From positions 124,001 through 188,000 of the forward strand of contig QJNS01000069.1 in assembly GCA_004154925.1 (NCBI GenBank): DNA of 64,000 nucleotides, in the 5' to 3' direction. The first letter of the stretch is position 1. Each line of letters starts with the position of its first letter. Shown here one piece after another: positions 18,771 through 31,565 of this stretch. The stretch is from Monosporascus cannonballus. Its lineage: Eukaryota; Ascomycota; Sordariomycetes; Xylariales. The notes under the pieces are model-generated. The model was not told the origin of the DNA. It saw only the letters and a list, made by a program, of their open reading frames with translations, and did no database searches. The position numbers and the translations under genes are program-made.

Positions 18771-21700
18771 TTTATATTCGTATTTAATTCAGATTAATTT
18801 AACTAAGTTTTTTTTCAAGAAATAACACATTATATTAATAAATCGAATATATTCAAAACTTAAACTTTTTTTAATAATAAATAAGAATATATTTAAATAA
18901 AATGATGTTAACATAATAAATTAAATTAAAATAGTTGGAATTATTTATTAAAAGTAGTTATAACTTTTTTAAATCCGTAAATTATATTCGAATTTATTAT
19001 GAGCGTTATATATTTATTTCTCGTTTTAACACTAATGTAATCATTAGTTTTCGCCGTTATAAATTCGATTTTCTCTTAAATTGTTGATAATAAACATTCT
19101 CTTTTCTAAAAAGGTTGATTTTTCGATTTTTCGACGTTAGCTGGAAACGTAATTCATTTTATACATTTAAACACCTTTTTATTTTTAAAAAATTTAATTT
19201 CGTATAAAAACAATAACTTATTTTTTATTAAAAAATTAGTTGTTCTATTACTTTTGTCGACAAATTACCTTAGCGATATTTTATTTTTATTTTTATTAAT
19301 AAAATTTGTATTTCGTTATTTTACAAATAATTTTAAACGTTTCCCCCCTCCCAAAAAAACAAAACTTGATAAAAATAAACGACAAAAAAGTGATATAAAT
19401 ATAATCGAAAAACGTTTCGAAGCAGAAAAACTGTTATTAAAGTTTAAAAAAAAAACAAATATAATTTTTATATTTTCGCATTTAATCTCATTAAATATTA
19501 TAGCAACTTCAAGCCTATTATTGAAATCGGTGAAGGATCTTTTCAAAAACTATAAATATAATAGTCTTATATAAAAATTTAGATATAAAACAAACCAACA
19601 GCGTGTAATAATAAAAAGCAGAAAATATTAAAAAGATTCCAAATAATATAAGAAATAAAACGATATATAAATGATACTGATATAGTTACTTGTATAATAT
19701 TTTTCCAAATTTTATCAAATTGTGATTTTGGTAGCTGTCGAAATATAAAATTATATGGAGCTATTTAATATATTTAAATATACCAATAGAAATTCTTTAT
19801 TTAATTTCAAGTTTAATTTGTGCGTTATTTTATTTTGATTATTAGATATAAATTTTAATTAATACTAATATGTATTAAAATAAATTACTATTATAATAAT
19901 ATATAAAAATAAAATCTAATTTTAAGATTACTATTTAAATAATAATCTTTCATCTGTTTTATAATATTTTTATAAAAAGTTTTAACTTCTTTTTTAAATC
20001 TTTTTAATATTAACAATTAATATATGTATTTCTTTAAAAAAGATATTATAAAAAGATACCTTAATTAAAATTATAAATAGTTTTTTTAATATCTTATAAT
20101 GTTTTATAATTTAAATAAATTTATATTATTTGCGAAATTCTGTTAAGTTTTCGCATAATACTTTTTTCAAACTTATTTTTCGATTTATATACTGTTAAAG
20201 CTTTTTTCTCTTTTGTAAATTTTAGCACGTAATTAATTCCGATATATTTTAGAACTGTTTAGGTTAATAATATTTTCGTAATATTTTTATTGTACTAAAA
20301 TTAAATCAACAGCGCTTATATATTTAGGTTTAAAATCTGCTTGGTAATATATTTTTTAATACCGTTAATTTTCGTATAATAAAAGTAATATTCGTTTAAT
20401 AAAGTTTGTTATTAAATTCGCTTTTAATATAAATAAAGCGATATCTTCTACAAAATAAAAACATTTAAAATTAAATTTCGATTGTTTAATAGCAAAAAGG
20501 CTTAATACTTTTTTCTTTCTACATAATGTTTTATAATATTAATATTTAAAAATAAGAAATTAAAAGTGAGTAAATAAAAGCAAGTAATTAAAATCATTCA
20601 AAAAATAGTTAATTTTCTAATATATCTAATATGTTGAAAAGTACGTTAAATTATAATTTTTTATTTTATATATACTTTGTAATTATAACTTCTTTATATT
20701 TAGAACAATGTAATTATTATATATAAGATACTTTTATAAGCAGTTTAAAAATAATTTAAGAAAAAATACGTTTTATTATTGTCTTTAGTAAATATGTTAT
20801 AATTATTGCGTTATAATTGTAAAGATCTTTTAAGTTTAAATATTTTTAATTTTGTTATAACAATATTATTATAACTAGAACTTGTAAAACAAGAAAGTAT
20901 TAGATAACTTTTGTTATATAAAATATATTAAAAAGTCAGGTATACGATAATGCGATCGGTATTTATACTAATGCAGTTATAGGAGAATTATAATCGCCTA
21001 TATTTTAAAATTATATTTCGTCGCATTAGTTTTAAGTTTTATTAACATATTTTAAAAACGCTTTTATACACGCATCACCTTATATTTAATGGTTATATAA
21101 GATATTAAAATTATAGAACTTATAAAAGTGGAACGAATTACATTTGTTAAGTATAAATTGAATATCTAAAACAATTTAATAATTTTAATATCGATATATC
21201 AAGCGAAGCTATTTTTTAAAAAACTTAAACTTAGACCTCGGTAACTCATTTTACAAATACGACATTAAATTGGTTTAAAAAATCTATTAGTGTATTAGAA
21301 AATAATTATTAACCAGCTAGAAAGTTTTAAATTAGCTTAAATAAACTTTTTAATAGTTATATAAATTAAAAATCTTCGAACTTCAATCTATTATAAATTG
21401 TTACAACTTAAGAAATTTTTTGATAATTCAATATTAAAAATGTTACTGAAACCTTATTAAATAATAATTAACTATAAAGGTAGGCGCTTTAAATCGATCT
21501 AAAAGATATATTAAAACTTGTAGTGCAATAACTTATTAACACGTTAAAACTTGTACAGAATATAGTATTAAGCAGTTATAATCGAATCATTTTTCAACAT
21601 TATATTTATTTTTATTTTATTAATTAAACGGTTACAGTATAACTTTTTAAAGTATTATTATTACTTAAAGCTTAATATTAAATTTATATAAATGTTATAA

Positions 21701-21849
21701 CTAAGTAGTTTTAAAATATATAACTTTTTATTATAAATCATAATAACTTATACATTATAAATATTTGCGATTATTATAACTTATAAACAGTTTTACTAAT
21801 TATATAGTTTGAATAATTCAGCTTTAGCGGCGATCTATTAGAAATTTGC
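18771..21849. other. Extremely AT-rich DNA, no recognisable gene
   Basis: About 3 kb with hardly any C or G and stops in every frame. One 106-codon plus frame (19254-19574) is lysine/phenylalanine/isoleucine-rich, with no known domain, and is what chance yields at this composition. Most likely it is RIP-destroyed repeat DNA of unidentifiable type. Confidence 0.55.
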
Positions 21850-22560
21850 TGAAAGTTATATTCTGTCGACTTATTCTTTTACAAGAGAACGGCTACAGAG
21901 TTATCAGAAAAAGCATTCTTTAAAGCGGGCGGAGCCCAATCGAGCCGGCGCGACTTTGTAAGCTCCATAGAATCTCGAAGGGCATTGTGACTCAGACAAG
22001 AAGAGCGCTAACGCAACAGAATTCATCACCAAGGTTGTAGCGTCAAGGTTCGCTAGGCGCACAGGCCGCTCAGATAAAAGTGGGGCTTTTACCGAGTCGT
22101 CACTTGGATATTGTGGAATGGCCGCCTTGGCATCGAGGTGGGGTAGCTTTCCACTAGCCTTACCAGTTCTGTGGATCATTAAAACTTAATTCGGACTCCC
22201 TGTCCCCTTGCGGTAAAAGGCTGCTGTCAGCTGGTCGTTCCCGATTGAGACCCTTGGTGAGTCTAAAACTACGGGACGTCACGCGACATAGCTTTATCCC
22301 CATCGGGAACAAGCCGCACAAGCTGTGGATATGACAGCGCCAATGCGTTGGTTGCTGGAACAGGCCGTTCGACGTGGCTGAAATAGCGTAACTTCGCCCT
22401 GTTCCCTTGCGGCCTTTTAATTTCCTGGAATCGCATGGAAACCACTTTTCATTTCGAGGCTGAGCATCCCTGTAAAGCTTTACAGTACAAAGGTCGGGCG
22501 CAAAAGTGGGACATATATTCTGATCTTGGTCACAGTATGGACTCTAGCTAAAAAGATTAT
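21850..22560. other. Normal-composition patch inside AT-rich block, content unknown
   Basis: About 700 bp of balanced composition lies abruptly between AT-rich stretches. The longest frame is 91 codons on the minus strand (22179-21904), beginning MIHRTGKASGKLPH and containing SVALALFLSES. I recognise no family in it, and no splice continuation on either side was convincing. It could be an unmutated single-copy fragment, a short element below the size threshold for RIP, or a gene fragment. Confidence 0.45.
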
Positions 22561-22857
22561 TTTGCATTTAGGTATGCTGTAAGATAAATAATCTTAATTG
22601 CAAAAACGCTATGAAAGCTCTAAAGATATTCTTTTAAAATTTATCTTTAGTATATAATAACTGTTAGCTTTATTTTTACTGTATTTCATTTTACATTCTA
22701 TCGCATTATAGATCTGTTTCGATATTGTATATATACTTTTATGCTCGACTTTCGTAAATATATTTCCGTTACAGGTCCGTATTTAAAACAGTAACATAAT
22801 AAGCAGATTAATAAACGAATTATTAAAATAAAGTAAGGAGAAAAACTTTAATATTAT

Positions 22858-22992
22858 AACTTAATAAGCTTAACTGCTATAAAAACGGTCGAGGTTTTTG
22901 AAAACGTAATCCGGTTTAGGCTCGGGATTGCGTGATTGATTTAATAGGCTTAACTTACCTTATTCAATATAGAATTATAAGCTTATTAAGTT
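22858..22992. repeat. 135-bp segment bounded by perfect 15-bp inverted repeats
   Basis: AACTTAATAAGCTTA at 22858-22872 is the exact reverse complement of TAAGCTTATTAAGTT at 22978-22992. The interior (about 22886-22938) is richer in G/C than its surroundings. This could be a small MITE or a hairpin remnant. No definite target duplication was seen. Confidence 0.5.
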
Positions 22993-24029
22993 TAAAAATA
23001 AGTTAAAAAAACTTATAAAAACTTAACAAATAAAATAGTAGTAGGTCGATAGAAATAATTTAAACTAGAAGTAAAATATATATATTTTTCAAATTTATAA
23101 TATAAGTTATATTACTTTATAATATTATATCATTATGTAATATATTTTTAATATTACAAAACGTAATTAATTTAGTTTATTATTTTGATTTTTACCGTAT
23201 TTTTAATACAAATTTGTACCGTTTAAATATACTAATAACTTAAATTTTAACAGTTATATGCTATAAAAGTTTATTTAATAGTGCCGTGAAGCTTTAAGTA
23301 ACGCTTCTGAAGGACTATATCTTTTTTTTATATTATAAGTATTATAGAAATTTAATTTTAAGCAAAATTTAAAAAAGTTGATAAATAGATTTAAGAATGC
23401 ATGCTTTAAATAAAAGTTGATTTACTATAAATTAATGTTTCGAAATATAAAATTACGAAGTTTTGTAAATAATGATGAAAAAAACAATTTTTAATATTTT
23501 TTAACCTAGATACGAACTTATTTTAGGTTTTAAAACTTAAACAAAATATCAGACTAAATTTTTACAGTTGTGGCTTTTTTATAAAAATACTTTAGATTAA
23601 TTTAAACCTATTATATTAGATTATTTCGAAAACGGTTAAATCTACGATAAAAGTATAATAAACGATACTCTTTTTTATTATTTTAATTTCGAAAATAAAT
23701 AGATATTAATATTACATTTTCCGACAGAAAATATATTATTGTATAATAAATTTTATATCTACGACAAAAGGTTTAATTTTAAGCTATCCGTTTGTACTTA
23801 AACGTTTTATAATTAAAATATAATAAACTAACAGTAAAATAATCTAATTAATATATTTTATAAACAATATATAAATTAATTGAAAAAATGAAATTACTAA
23901 ATGATTTCATTTAATTGCATTAAATAAGTATACTAAGAAAACTTTAAAAATCGAAAATAAATAATACGAACGTTCTATAAAAGAATAAAGAAAAATATAT
24001 GACAAATTAAAAAAAAATTAAAATGGGGC
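22993..24029. other. AT-rich DNA, possibly the 3' internal part of another Gypsy D-type element
   Basis: No readable gene. The last bases before the family A insertion (about 24008-24034) resemble the purine-rich tract that precedes the family D LTR at 56886. This DNA may therefore be the 3' tail of an older element that ends in the LTR now displaced to 31303. Confidence 0.4.
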
Positions 24030-24034
24030 GGAGT

Positions 24035-24458
24035 TGTTACAGAAACAGGGGTTTCTGTTTCCAGGAGACCTACTTATGGAACCTAACGCAGATCTGTTAC
24101 AGGTAAACCCCGGGCAAAAAAACTTAGCTTATTAAGTAATCTAAATAATTTAAGTAATTTGGACCAGATTATATAAATTATATAGATTTATGATATATTC
24201 ACTTTAGGAATTAGGATATATAATAAATAAGTTTTTTATATAAATAATATCTACTTAGTTTTTCGTTTTTTAACTATTAATTTAAGTTTTTAATCTAAAG
24301 ATAATTATACCGTTTTTTAATTAAGAAAAAAATCTTTAAATCTTTTTAACGAATAAACTCCCAGTAAATTATTTTTCGCCTTATTATTATTTGCAAATCA
24401 AAACCTTATTTCGAATATTACTTATATCTTTAGGTAAATATATAATAGGTTCGTTATA
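24035..24458 (+). repeat. 5' LTR of family A Gypsy
   Basis: 424 bp from TGTTAC to GTTATA (originally GTTACA). It differs from the 3' LTR mainly by transitions, and its right-hand 200 bp is much more AT-converted than the same part of the 3' LTR. Confidence 0.92.
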
Positions 24459-24899
24459 TTTTAATAATTCCTTAATTCATAGCCGACGAACAATTTACCG
24501 CCTAATTAAGGTATAGATTTTCCTGAATTTAATACAGATAATAGCATAGGACGATATTTAAAAAATAAATAACATATCCGATTCCCGTTATTAGCTAGTA
24601 AAGAATTAATAACCAAATTAAACGATTTACCCCTTATTGAAAAAGTTCTTTAATTAATTAATAATATAATACCCTTTATTACTTGATTTTAAGGAGGCCC
24701 TTTTTTTAACCTTAATAACAGCCTTTATCCGTAAGGGAAATAATTAAAATATAAGGAATTAAAATAAATAAAGATAGAAAAAAATACTTAACTCGAAACC
24801 AAAAGGGAAAAATACCAAAATATTTAATTGAAGAAAAAGAACTTATTATAGAAAAGCGAATAAACGTTTTGGCCTAAGAAGTTAAAAGCTTAAAAAAGG

Positions 24900-25860
24900 A
24901 GAACATTCGATTCGCCAAAAAAAAACACTGATTTTTCCGTAATTCGGCTCCTTTAAAGGACGAAATTAAAAAAGTGGTTTCCAATTATTTTCGTTCGGCG
25001 CAGAACGACCATAATAATAGGGAATTTCGATTCTGCCACTGTTTGGCGAAAATCGATTACGAAAAGGAATCATTCCGCCTTTTAGCTATTATGGAATGCT
25101 AAATATTAAAGGTTATAAATTAACTTCCTCTAAGCCTTATAATAAATTTACGAATATTAAAGGATTTTTGGTATAAGTTAGGCTTTACCTTAAATTTTAT
25201 GAAAATTCTTTGCCGGAAAATTATTAAAAGGTAATGGCCATTTTTTAATTACTTATCGGAAAAGTTTTCTTATGGTTCGAACCTATTATGAGAAATTATT
25301 TGCAAAATTATTTCGAAAAATTTTCGGACATAATTAATTATATTTTTAACAAATATAAATATTTTGAGGACAAAATACAAACCTTATTTGGAAACCTAGA
25401 TAAAAAATAATATGTAATTAAGTAATTTTGTCTTTTTCGCCAGACCAAGTTAATATCTGAATATACGATAAAATTTAATTATTTAGTAATTATTTTTAAT
25501 TTGCCAGAAAACGTATTATTTTATCTTTATTATAACGGCTTAAAATTTCAGGTTAAGGATAAATTATATATAGAACCCAAAATGGGATTTTTTGTAAAAT
25601 ATATAAATAAGGTTATTATTATTAACCGATATATTTTTAATTGGTATTTCGAAAAAAAGAAACCGGCAAACGAAGTGATAATAAAAATTTTAATAACCAA
25701 GCCAAAAAGGATAAGGGCAAGCTTTAAAAGAAAGCGAATTTTACTTTAAAAAAGCTTAAAAAAACCAATTTAAAATAAAGTATTTTAATTATGGCAAAAA
25801 AGGGTATTTTAAAAGCAAATATTGTTCCTCCGCTAAAAGGGATTCCAAGAAAGGAGAAAT
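24900..25860 (+). pseudogene. Decayed gag of family A Gypsy with destroyed zinc knuckle
   Basis: A frame at 25501-25749 reads PENVLFYLYYNGLKFQVKDK followed by a basic stretch, typical of the capsid end of gag. Directly after it, 25778-25825 reads KYFNYGKKGYFKSKYC. The spacing is exactly C-X2-C-X4-H-X4-C, but all four ligand positions (25781, 25790, 25805, 25820) are Tyr. Each Cys-to-Tyr or His-to-Tyr change is a single transition, as RIP produces. The ancestral protein would have packaged element RNA. Confidence 0.75.
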
Positions 25861-26899
25861 TTCTTAATCCCAAAAAAAAGTTAGGATGATTAAATAAAAA
25901 ACCGATAGTAAAGTAAAAGAAAAGAAAAAAAAATTAATTCGATTTTCTCTTAGCCAAAATTTATTATTACCATAATTACTTAGATTTAAAACGATATTTT
26001 AAAGTACGAAAATTATCTTATCTGCTAGGATTTTAAGGTTAAAACTTACAAATATTACCTAGGACAAACGGTTTCCAAAATAATTATAGGGTTAAGATAT
26101 CAGTATTACTTTAATTCCTAGAAGTATAAGATATATATAGAGGACGGTTAGTTTCGACCGGATACTAGCAATTATAAATAATTGTCTCCAAAGTTTTGCG
26201 AGCTCCTAGAATATTTGGTACATACCGAAAAACCCAAATCGAACTTTTACGACCTATTGCATTTTACCGTCTGTTATTTCGACGATTATTTCGTTTATTT
26301 TAAAGCTAAAAAGGATAATAGCTTTTGGCCTAGATAAAACAAAAAAATATTTACCGAACTTAATAAAAAGTACAGATATATAAAAACCTCCCGATAGCGA
26401 AAATACTTTAGGTTTTGTTATTTATATTTTAACTTAAAATAAAGTCGAAAAGTTATATCGCAAGGATATTTATGTTACGTCCCGACGTTTTATATTTAAT
26501 GCAAGCTCCTAAATATGGGAATATTTTTTTCGGAGGTATACCTTTTTGACTTTATAATTTAAAAAGTATAAAACTAAGGGATAAGCCAAAAGAAAATAAT
26601 TATTTTCGGATATTAATTAGGCAGAAAGAAATGGTACAAGTATATAGATAATTATTGTACTAAATATGCAACTAAGAAAATTCGAAAATGGAAACGCCTT
26701 TTTATAAGCAGATTACGTTAATCAAAAAATGATAAAGGTTTTCGAAAATAAGGTATCGAAAAACTCCAATATACAAAACCTTATATAAGGTAATAAAAGG
26801 ATTACGTAATTAAATAAAGATTTTTTTTCGATATAAAAACAAAACGTTTAAAGCTATAATCGACTTAAAAGCAAAAAGTAACTTTATTTTTTTTATAAT

Positions 26900-29700
26900 G
26901 GTAAAAAAATATTAGATTCATTGGAAATATAAGTTAAAATCCTATAAGTTATGTACAGTGGACGGGAATTTGTCCATATACGAAAACGGACGAATTTTTC
27001 AGAAAATTAAAGAATTTTTCGTGTAAATTTACGGATACCAAAAATGGATTTTGCTGGATATTGCCGATATTTCCGGATACGATATTATTTTGGAAATATT
27101 ATGGTTTAAATTTAGCAATCCATATATTAATTGGAAATATTAAATATTTTTATAGGAAAATAAATTACCCGAAAAAAACGATTAAAAAATTTGCTATATT
27201 ATCAAAAAAATCCAGATTATAGATCAAATTTTTACGGTACCACCTAAATATTAACGGTTCAAAAAATGGTTTAAAAATAAAGAAAACTATAAGTTATTAC
27301 CATATAATTAATGGGATCATAAGATATTTATCAAAAAAGGATATTATTTCAAATTTTATAAAATTTATTATATAAATTTTAATAAGTTAAAGATTTTGTA
27401 AAAAAGTATTTAACTTAATTTAAAAAAAGATATATTTAACTTTTTAATTTTCCTGCTGGATATCCCGTTTTTATAGTACCAAAAACCAAAGATAAAAAGC
27501 AAAAAATTAACGAAAATAAAAATCTGTTTTTTAGAAAAGTTATTGATTATAAACAGTTAAACGATATTACGATTAAAAACGGATATTTTTTAATCCTTAT
27601 AAATATGTTAAAAAAACGTTAATAAAACAAAATAATTTATTGCACTTAATTTTTAAAACGGTTATTACCGTATCAAAATAACGAAAAAAGAAAAATAAAA
27701 ATCGGTATTTAAAACGATATATGGATTTTACGAATATAAAATTATACTTATGGGACTTATTAATATCCCTACCAGTTTTTAACGCCTAGTTATAATTACG
27801 TTCAGAAAGTTTTTAAATAAATTTATGTTCGTTTATTTTGACGATATCATTATTTATTCCGAAACTTTCGAAAAATACAAAAAGCAGGTTGCCTAAGTAC
27901 TCCAGACGTTAAACGAAACAAATATCTAAGTTAACCTAGCCAAAAGTATATGGCATACGTAAAGGCTAGATTTTCTGGAATACGTTCTTATTTCTGGCCA
28001 AATCCAGATTTAACGTTTCAAGATAAAAATAATTAAGAACTAACTTATCCTTAATAAGGCGACCGTTATAAATATCCGGCAAATTTTAGGATTTACGGAT
28101 TACGTACGCGGCCTAATTAAAAAATACGGAAATATAATTAGGTTATTAACGAAATTTATTACCAAAAAATATACGGAAAAGGAATTTAAATTTCTAAAAA
28201 ATGCGAAAAGAACGTTCCAGATATTAAAAAATACGATTATTAATAGACCCATAATGAAATTACCTAACGTAAACAAAAAAACGCCTGAAAACGGATGCTT
28301 TAAATTACGCCTTAGGCGCCGTCCTAAAATAATTAAAGGATAACGGCAAATAATACCTAATGGCATATTATTTAAAAGCATTCCGAAATGCAGAATTTAG
28401 ATATTAAATTTATAATAAAAAATTATTGGCAATTATTAACGTTTTTAAAAAATAAAAGTTTTTCTTTAACGGAACAAAATTTCTTTTCGATATTTACTTC
28501 GATTATAAAAACCTTACCTAATTTATGAAAACCTAAAAACTAAATAAACGATACGAAAAATAAATAATATTTTTATTAAAATTTAATTTTAAGATATATT
28601 ATATTTAAAAAATATTTAGGTAAATATTTTTAGTTATAAAGGAGATTATAATTTTAAAGTTTCTAAAAAAAAATGCAAATATTATAATATAACTAGGATG
28701 GCATTATATAATTATGCGAAATTTTAAGGAAATTATCTTCCGAACTTTTAATACGGTTTCGGAATTCTTATAATATATAGGAATAAGAAAAAGTTTAACA
28801 GTTAAAAGGATAGCCAAAAAATCAATTATTATACCATGGCAAAATTTATATTTTAAAGGATTAACAAAAGCAATTCGTAAAGGAATTCCATAAAAACCCG
28901 TTATACGGATATTAAAGGATCTTTAAGATTATTAGACGGTTATAAGAAAAATATAATTTCCTTAAGTTTTGCCGTATAATTAAAATAATTATCAAAAACT
29001 GTAATATTTGCAATATAGCAAAAGTAATACGATATAAGCCTTATGGATTATTATAACCTATTAAAATTCCAAATAAGGCATAAAATATTATAATTTGGGA
29101 TTTTATTATTAATTTATTTTTATTTAAGGACTTAGTTATTAGAATCGAATACGACAGAATATGGATAATTGCTAATAAATTTATTAAATATGGGTACTTT
29201 TTACCTTTTAAAAGAAACGCGATAACAAAATAATTAATTTATGCTTTTATTAAATATTACCTTAATAAATATACAATACCAAAAAAATTATTTTCGATAA
29301 AAATACGTTTTGTATTTTAAAATTTGGCACCAACTTTTTTAAATAAATTAATGCCAAACTTAAATTCTTAACAGCATATTATCTTTAAATACATAACTAA
29401 ACCGAAAATTTAAACCAGATTTTAAAATAATATTTTCGAAATTATATTAATTATTAACAAAATAATTAGGTAAAATTTTTACTATTGGTATAAATCGCTT
29501 ATAACATATCTGTTAATAAAAATATGGGCATATTCCCTTATATAGCTATATACGGACGCAATACAAAGACGGAACGTCCTAAATAACCATTTAATAAAGC
29601 TCCAAAGATTATTATAATTGCTTTAAAAACAAAAATTTTAATAATAAAAATCAAAACGATTTAAATTCGTTTTTAAAACGAAATATAATTTTTTAATAAC
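26900..29700 (+). pseudogene. Decayed pol (protease, RT, RNase H, integrase) of family A Gypsy
   Basis: Motifs read through stops. A protease-like region with LLDIADISGYDIIL lies at about 27038-27090. The reverse transcriptase has FRKFLNKFMFVYFDDIIIYSE-like sequence with the YFDD box at about 27834-27845. RNase H has TDALNYALGAVLK at about 28290-28330 (ancestral DASDYALGAVL). The integrase has IKYGYFLPFKR at about 29185-29217, followed by a segment matching the AYHPQTDGQTER region near 29375-29420. Stops occur throughout, mainly TAA/TAG in place of Trp and Gln codons. Confidence 0.8.
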
Positions 29701-29899
29701 GAATAACCCAGTATTATAACAAAAAGAAAATTAAAAAATTAATTTTGGCAAAAGAAAATAAGGTTTACTTATTATGCCAAAAACAAAACGCAACTTTAAA
29801 TATCTTATAAATTAAAATAAAAAAACTTAACGATAAGCTTAACTTTAAGGAAATTAGCTTATTTAAAATTAATAAAGTTATTTCCAAAACTAATTATCG

Positions 29900-30200
29900 A
29901 TTGTCGCTATTTAAAAATATAAAAATATATCCAGTTTTCCATATTTCGTTATTTAAATCAATACCCAAAAACGCCTTATTAAAAATAAAGCTAAAAATCG
30001 AAAAAAATAATGGCAAATATAAAGTCAAACAAATATTAAATTCTAAAATAATTAAAAACAAAATCCAATATTTAATTAAATGAAAAAATATTTATATAAA
30101 GGAAACTTATGGAAATTATTTAACCATTTAACGAATGCGATAAACTTAATTAAGACGTTTTACCGCCAGAATTTTAACCGACCGTCTTTAATACGGCTAA
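29900..30200 (+). pseudogene. Chromodomain remnant at integrase C-terminus of family A Gypsy
   Basis: The frame 29901-30083 starts with IYPVFHISLFKSIP (the HPVFHVSLL motif that precedes chromodomains). It continues to YKVKQILNSKIIKNKIQYLIK, a stop in place of Trp, then KYLYKGNLWKLFNHL, in the pattern of a chromodomain (YEVEKIL...YLVKWKGY...TWEP). This places family A among chromoviruses, whose integrases target heterochromatin. Confidence 0.75.
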
Positions 30201-30874
30201 GGTCGCGGGCGATAACGGTCCCCCGTTTAAATCCAAATCTTCGGCGTTCCAATCGAAAAAATAAAAACTTTCAAAACGGCGTCCATTTCAGAAATAAGCT
30301 GCGCTTATTCCGTTTTTACGCGACGTTACTTTTTTTGCATCTTTTCCCATTTTTCTAACCGATTTAGTTTTTTTTCTTTTTTCAAAATAGTTACGATTTT
30401 TTTAAAACTTCTTGTTAAAAATATAAACGCTTTATCCGATCAATAAGCTCCTTTGTCCTTTTTTTGATAACCTCCTAATACGCGACTAAGGTATTTTCCG
30501 CCTTTTGTTTTTTTTTTCCAAATAATTATGTATTTTACCTAATTTCGTTAATAAATTCATAGTTAAAACGTCATAAGCTGGATGTTAACGACAGGTATAA
30601 TAATTATAACTTAAGATATCCGGAGTAAAAAAGCATTCGGATTCGCCAAGACGAATATAATTGGAATAAGGAAAAGCCTTAATACTAAACTTTTTGATGG
30701 AATTAATTCGAACGTTACGAAAATCGCGTTAATTTAAACGGGGTTTTTTTTTTCGAAGACGACTTAATATGGTAAAATTAATTAGGATACTTTGAAAACC
30801 TTTTTTTAACAAAAATAAAGTAGCTATTTACGGTTTTTATCTTTAAGATAAAGATCCTTAAAAAGGGGAAATAA

Positions 30875-31298
30875 TATTATAGGAACAGGGATTCCTATTT
30901 CCAGAAAACCTATTTATAAGGCCTAGCGCGGATTTGTTACGGGTAAACCCCGGGCAAGAAAACTTAGCTTATTAAATAATCTAAATAATTTAAATAATCT
31001 GGACCAGATTATATAAATCATATAGATTTACGATATACTTATTTTAGGAATTAGGATATATAATAAATAAATTTTTTATATAAATAGCCCCTACTTAATT
31101 TTTCGCTTTTTAGCTATTAATCTAAGCTTTTAATCTAGAGGTAATTATACCGTTCTCTGATTGAGGGAAAAGTTTTTAAATCTCTTTAACGAATAAACCC
31201 CCAGTGAATTATTCCTCGCCCTATTGTTACCTGCAAATCAAGACCCCATTTCGGATACTGCTCATACCTCCAGGTGGATGTATAACAGGTTCGTTACA
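30875..31298 (+). repeat. 3' LTR of family A Gypsy
   Basis: 424 bp. The last ~150 bp retain near-original sequence (CCTCCAGGTGGATGTATAACAGG), whereas the same part of the 5' LTR is strongly converted. An 83-codon open frame (31204-31455) crosses its end into the next LTR and is not a gene. Confidence 0.92.
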
Positions 31299-31302
31299 GG
31301 GG

Positions 31303-31565
31303 TGTTACACCTATAATCAGGCTCAGCTGATCAGAAAGCCCGAGTCTCGCATGTATATTAAGAAGTTCCTTTTCGCTATAGGTTTAACTTCTAGATATTA
31401 TCAACCACCATTACCACTTAGCACATTTTTTGTTATTTCAGTTATCGAGGTTTAATACCAGGAATATAATCAGAATAAGTTTTTTATTTCGATAATCTCA
31501 CTACGTATCGTCATATAAAATTGATTATCCCTATTAATTAAAACCAATTTTCCTTTTACCTTAAC
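31303..31565 (+). repeat. Left LTR of Gypsy family D
   Basis: It aligns over about 260 bp with 56886-57148 (shared landmarks TTAAGAAGTTCC, TTTTCGCTATA, TAGCACATTTTTTGTT, TATAAAATTGATTATCC). The start TGTTACACC is clear; the 3' boundary fades around 31565 and is approximate. It was separated from its left flank by the family A insertion. Confidence 0.7.

Larger units (their letters stand above)
24035..31298 (+). mobile_element. Complete Gypsy family A (chromovirus-type) LTR retrotransposon, RIP-inactivated
   Basis: A 7264-bp element with two LTRs of exactly 424 bp (24035-24458 and 30875-31298). It is flanked by GGAGT (24030-24034) and GGGGT (31299-31303), a 5-bp target duplication differing by one G-to-A transition. 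Between the LTRs, read through stops on the plus strand, are gag with a CCHC position (25781-25822), a protease-like region (about 26950-27150), reverse transcriptase, RNase H, integrase and a chromodomain, in Ty3/Gypsy order. An A/G-rich tract (AAAAAGGGGAAATAA) precedes the 3' LTR. It inserted at the boundary of an older family D LTR. Confidence 0.93.

Noticed and set aside
19254..19574. 106-codon plus frame in the AT desert
   Set aside because: Composition-driven Lys/Phe/Ile/Asn protein with no motif, in DNA otherwise destroyed by transitions.
31204..31455. 83-codon plus frame
   Set aside because: Crosses the end of one LTR into another; an accident of juxtaposition.
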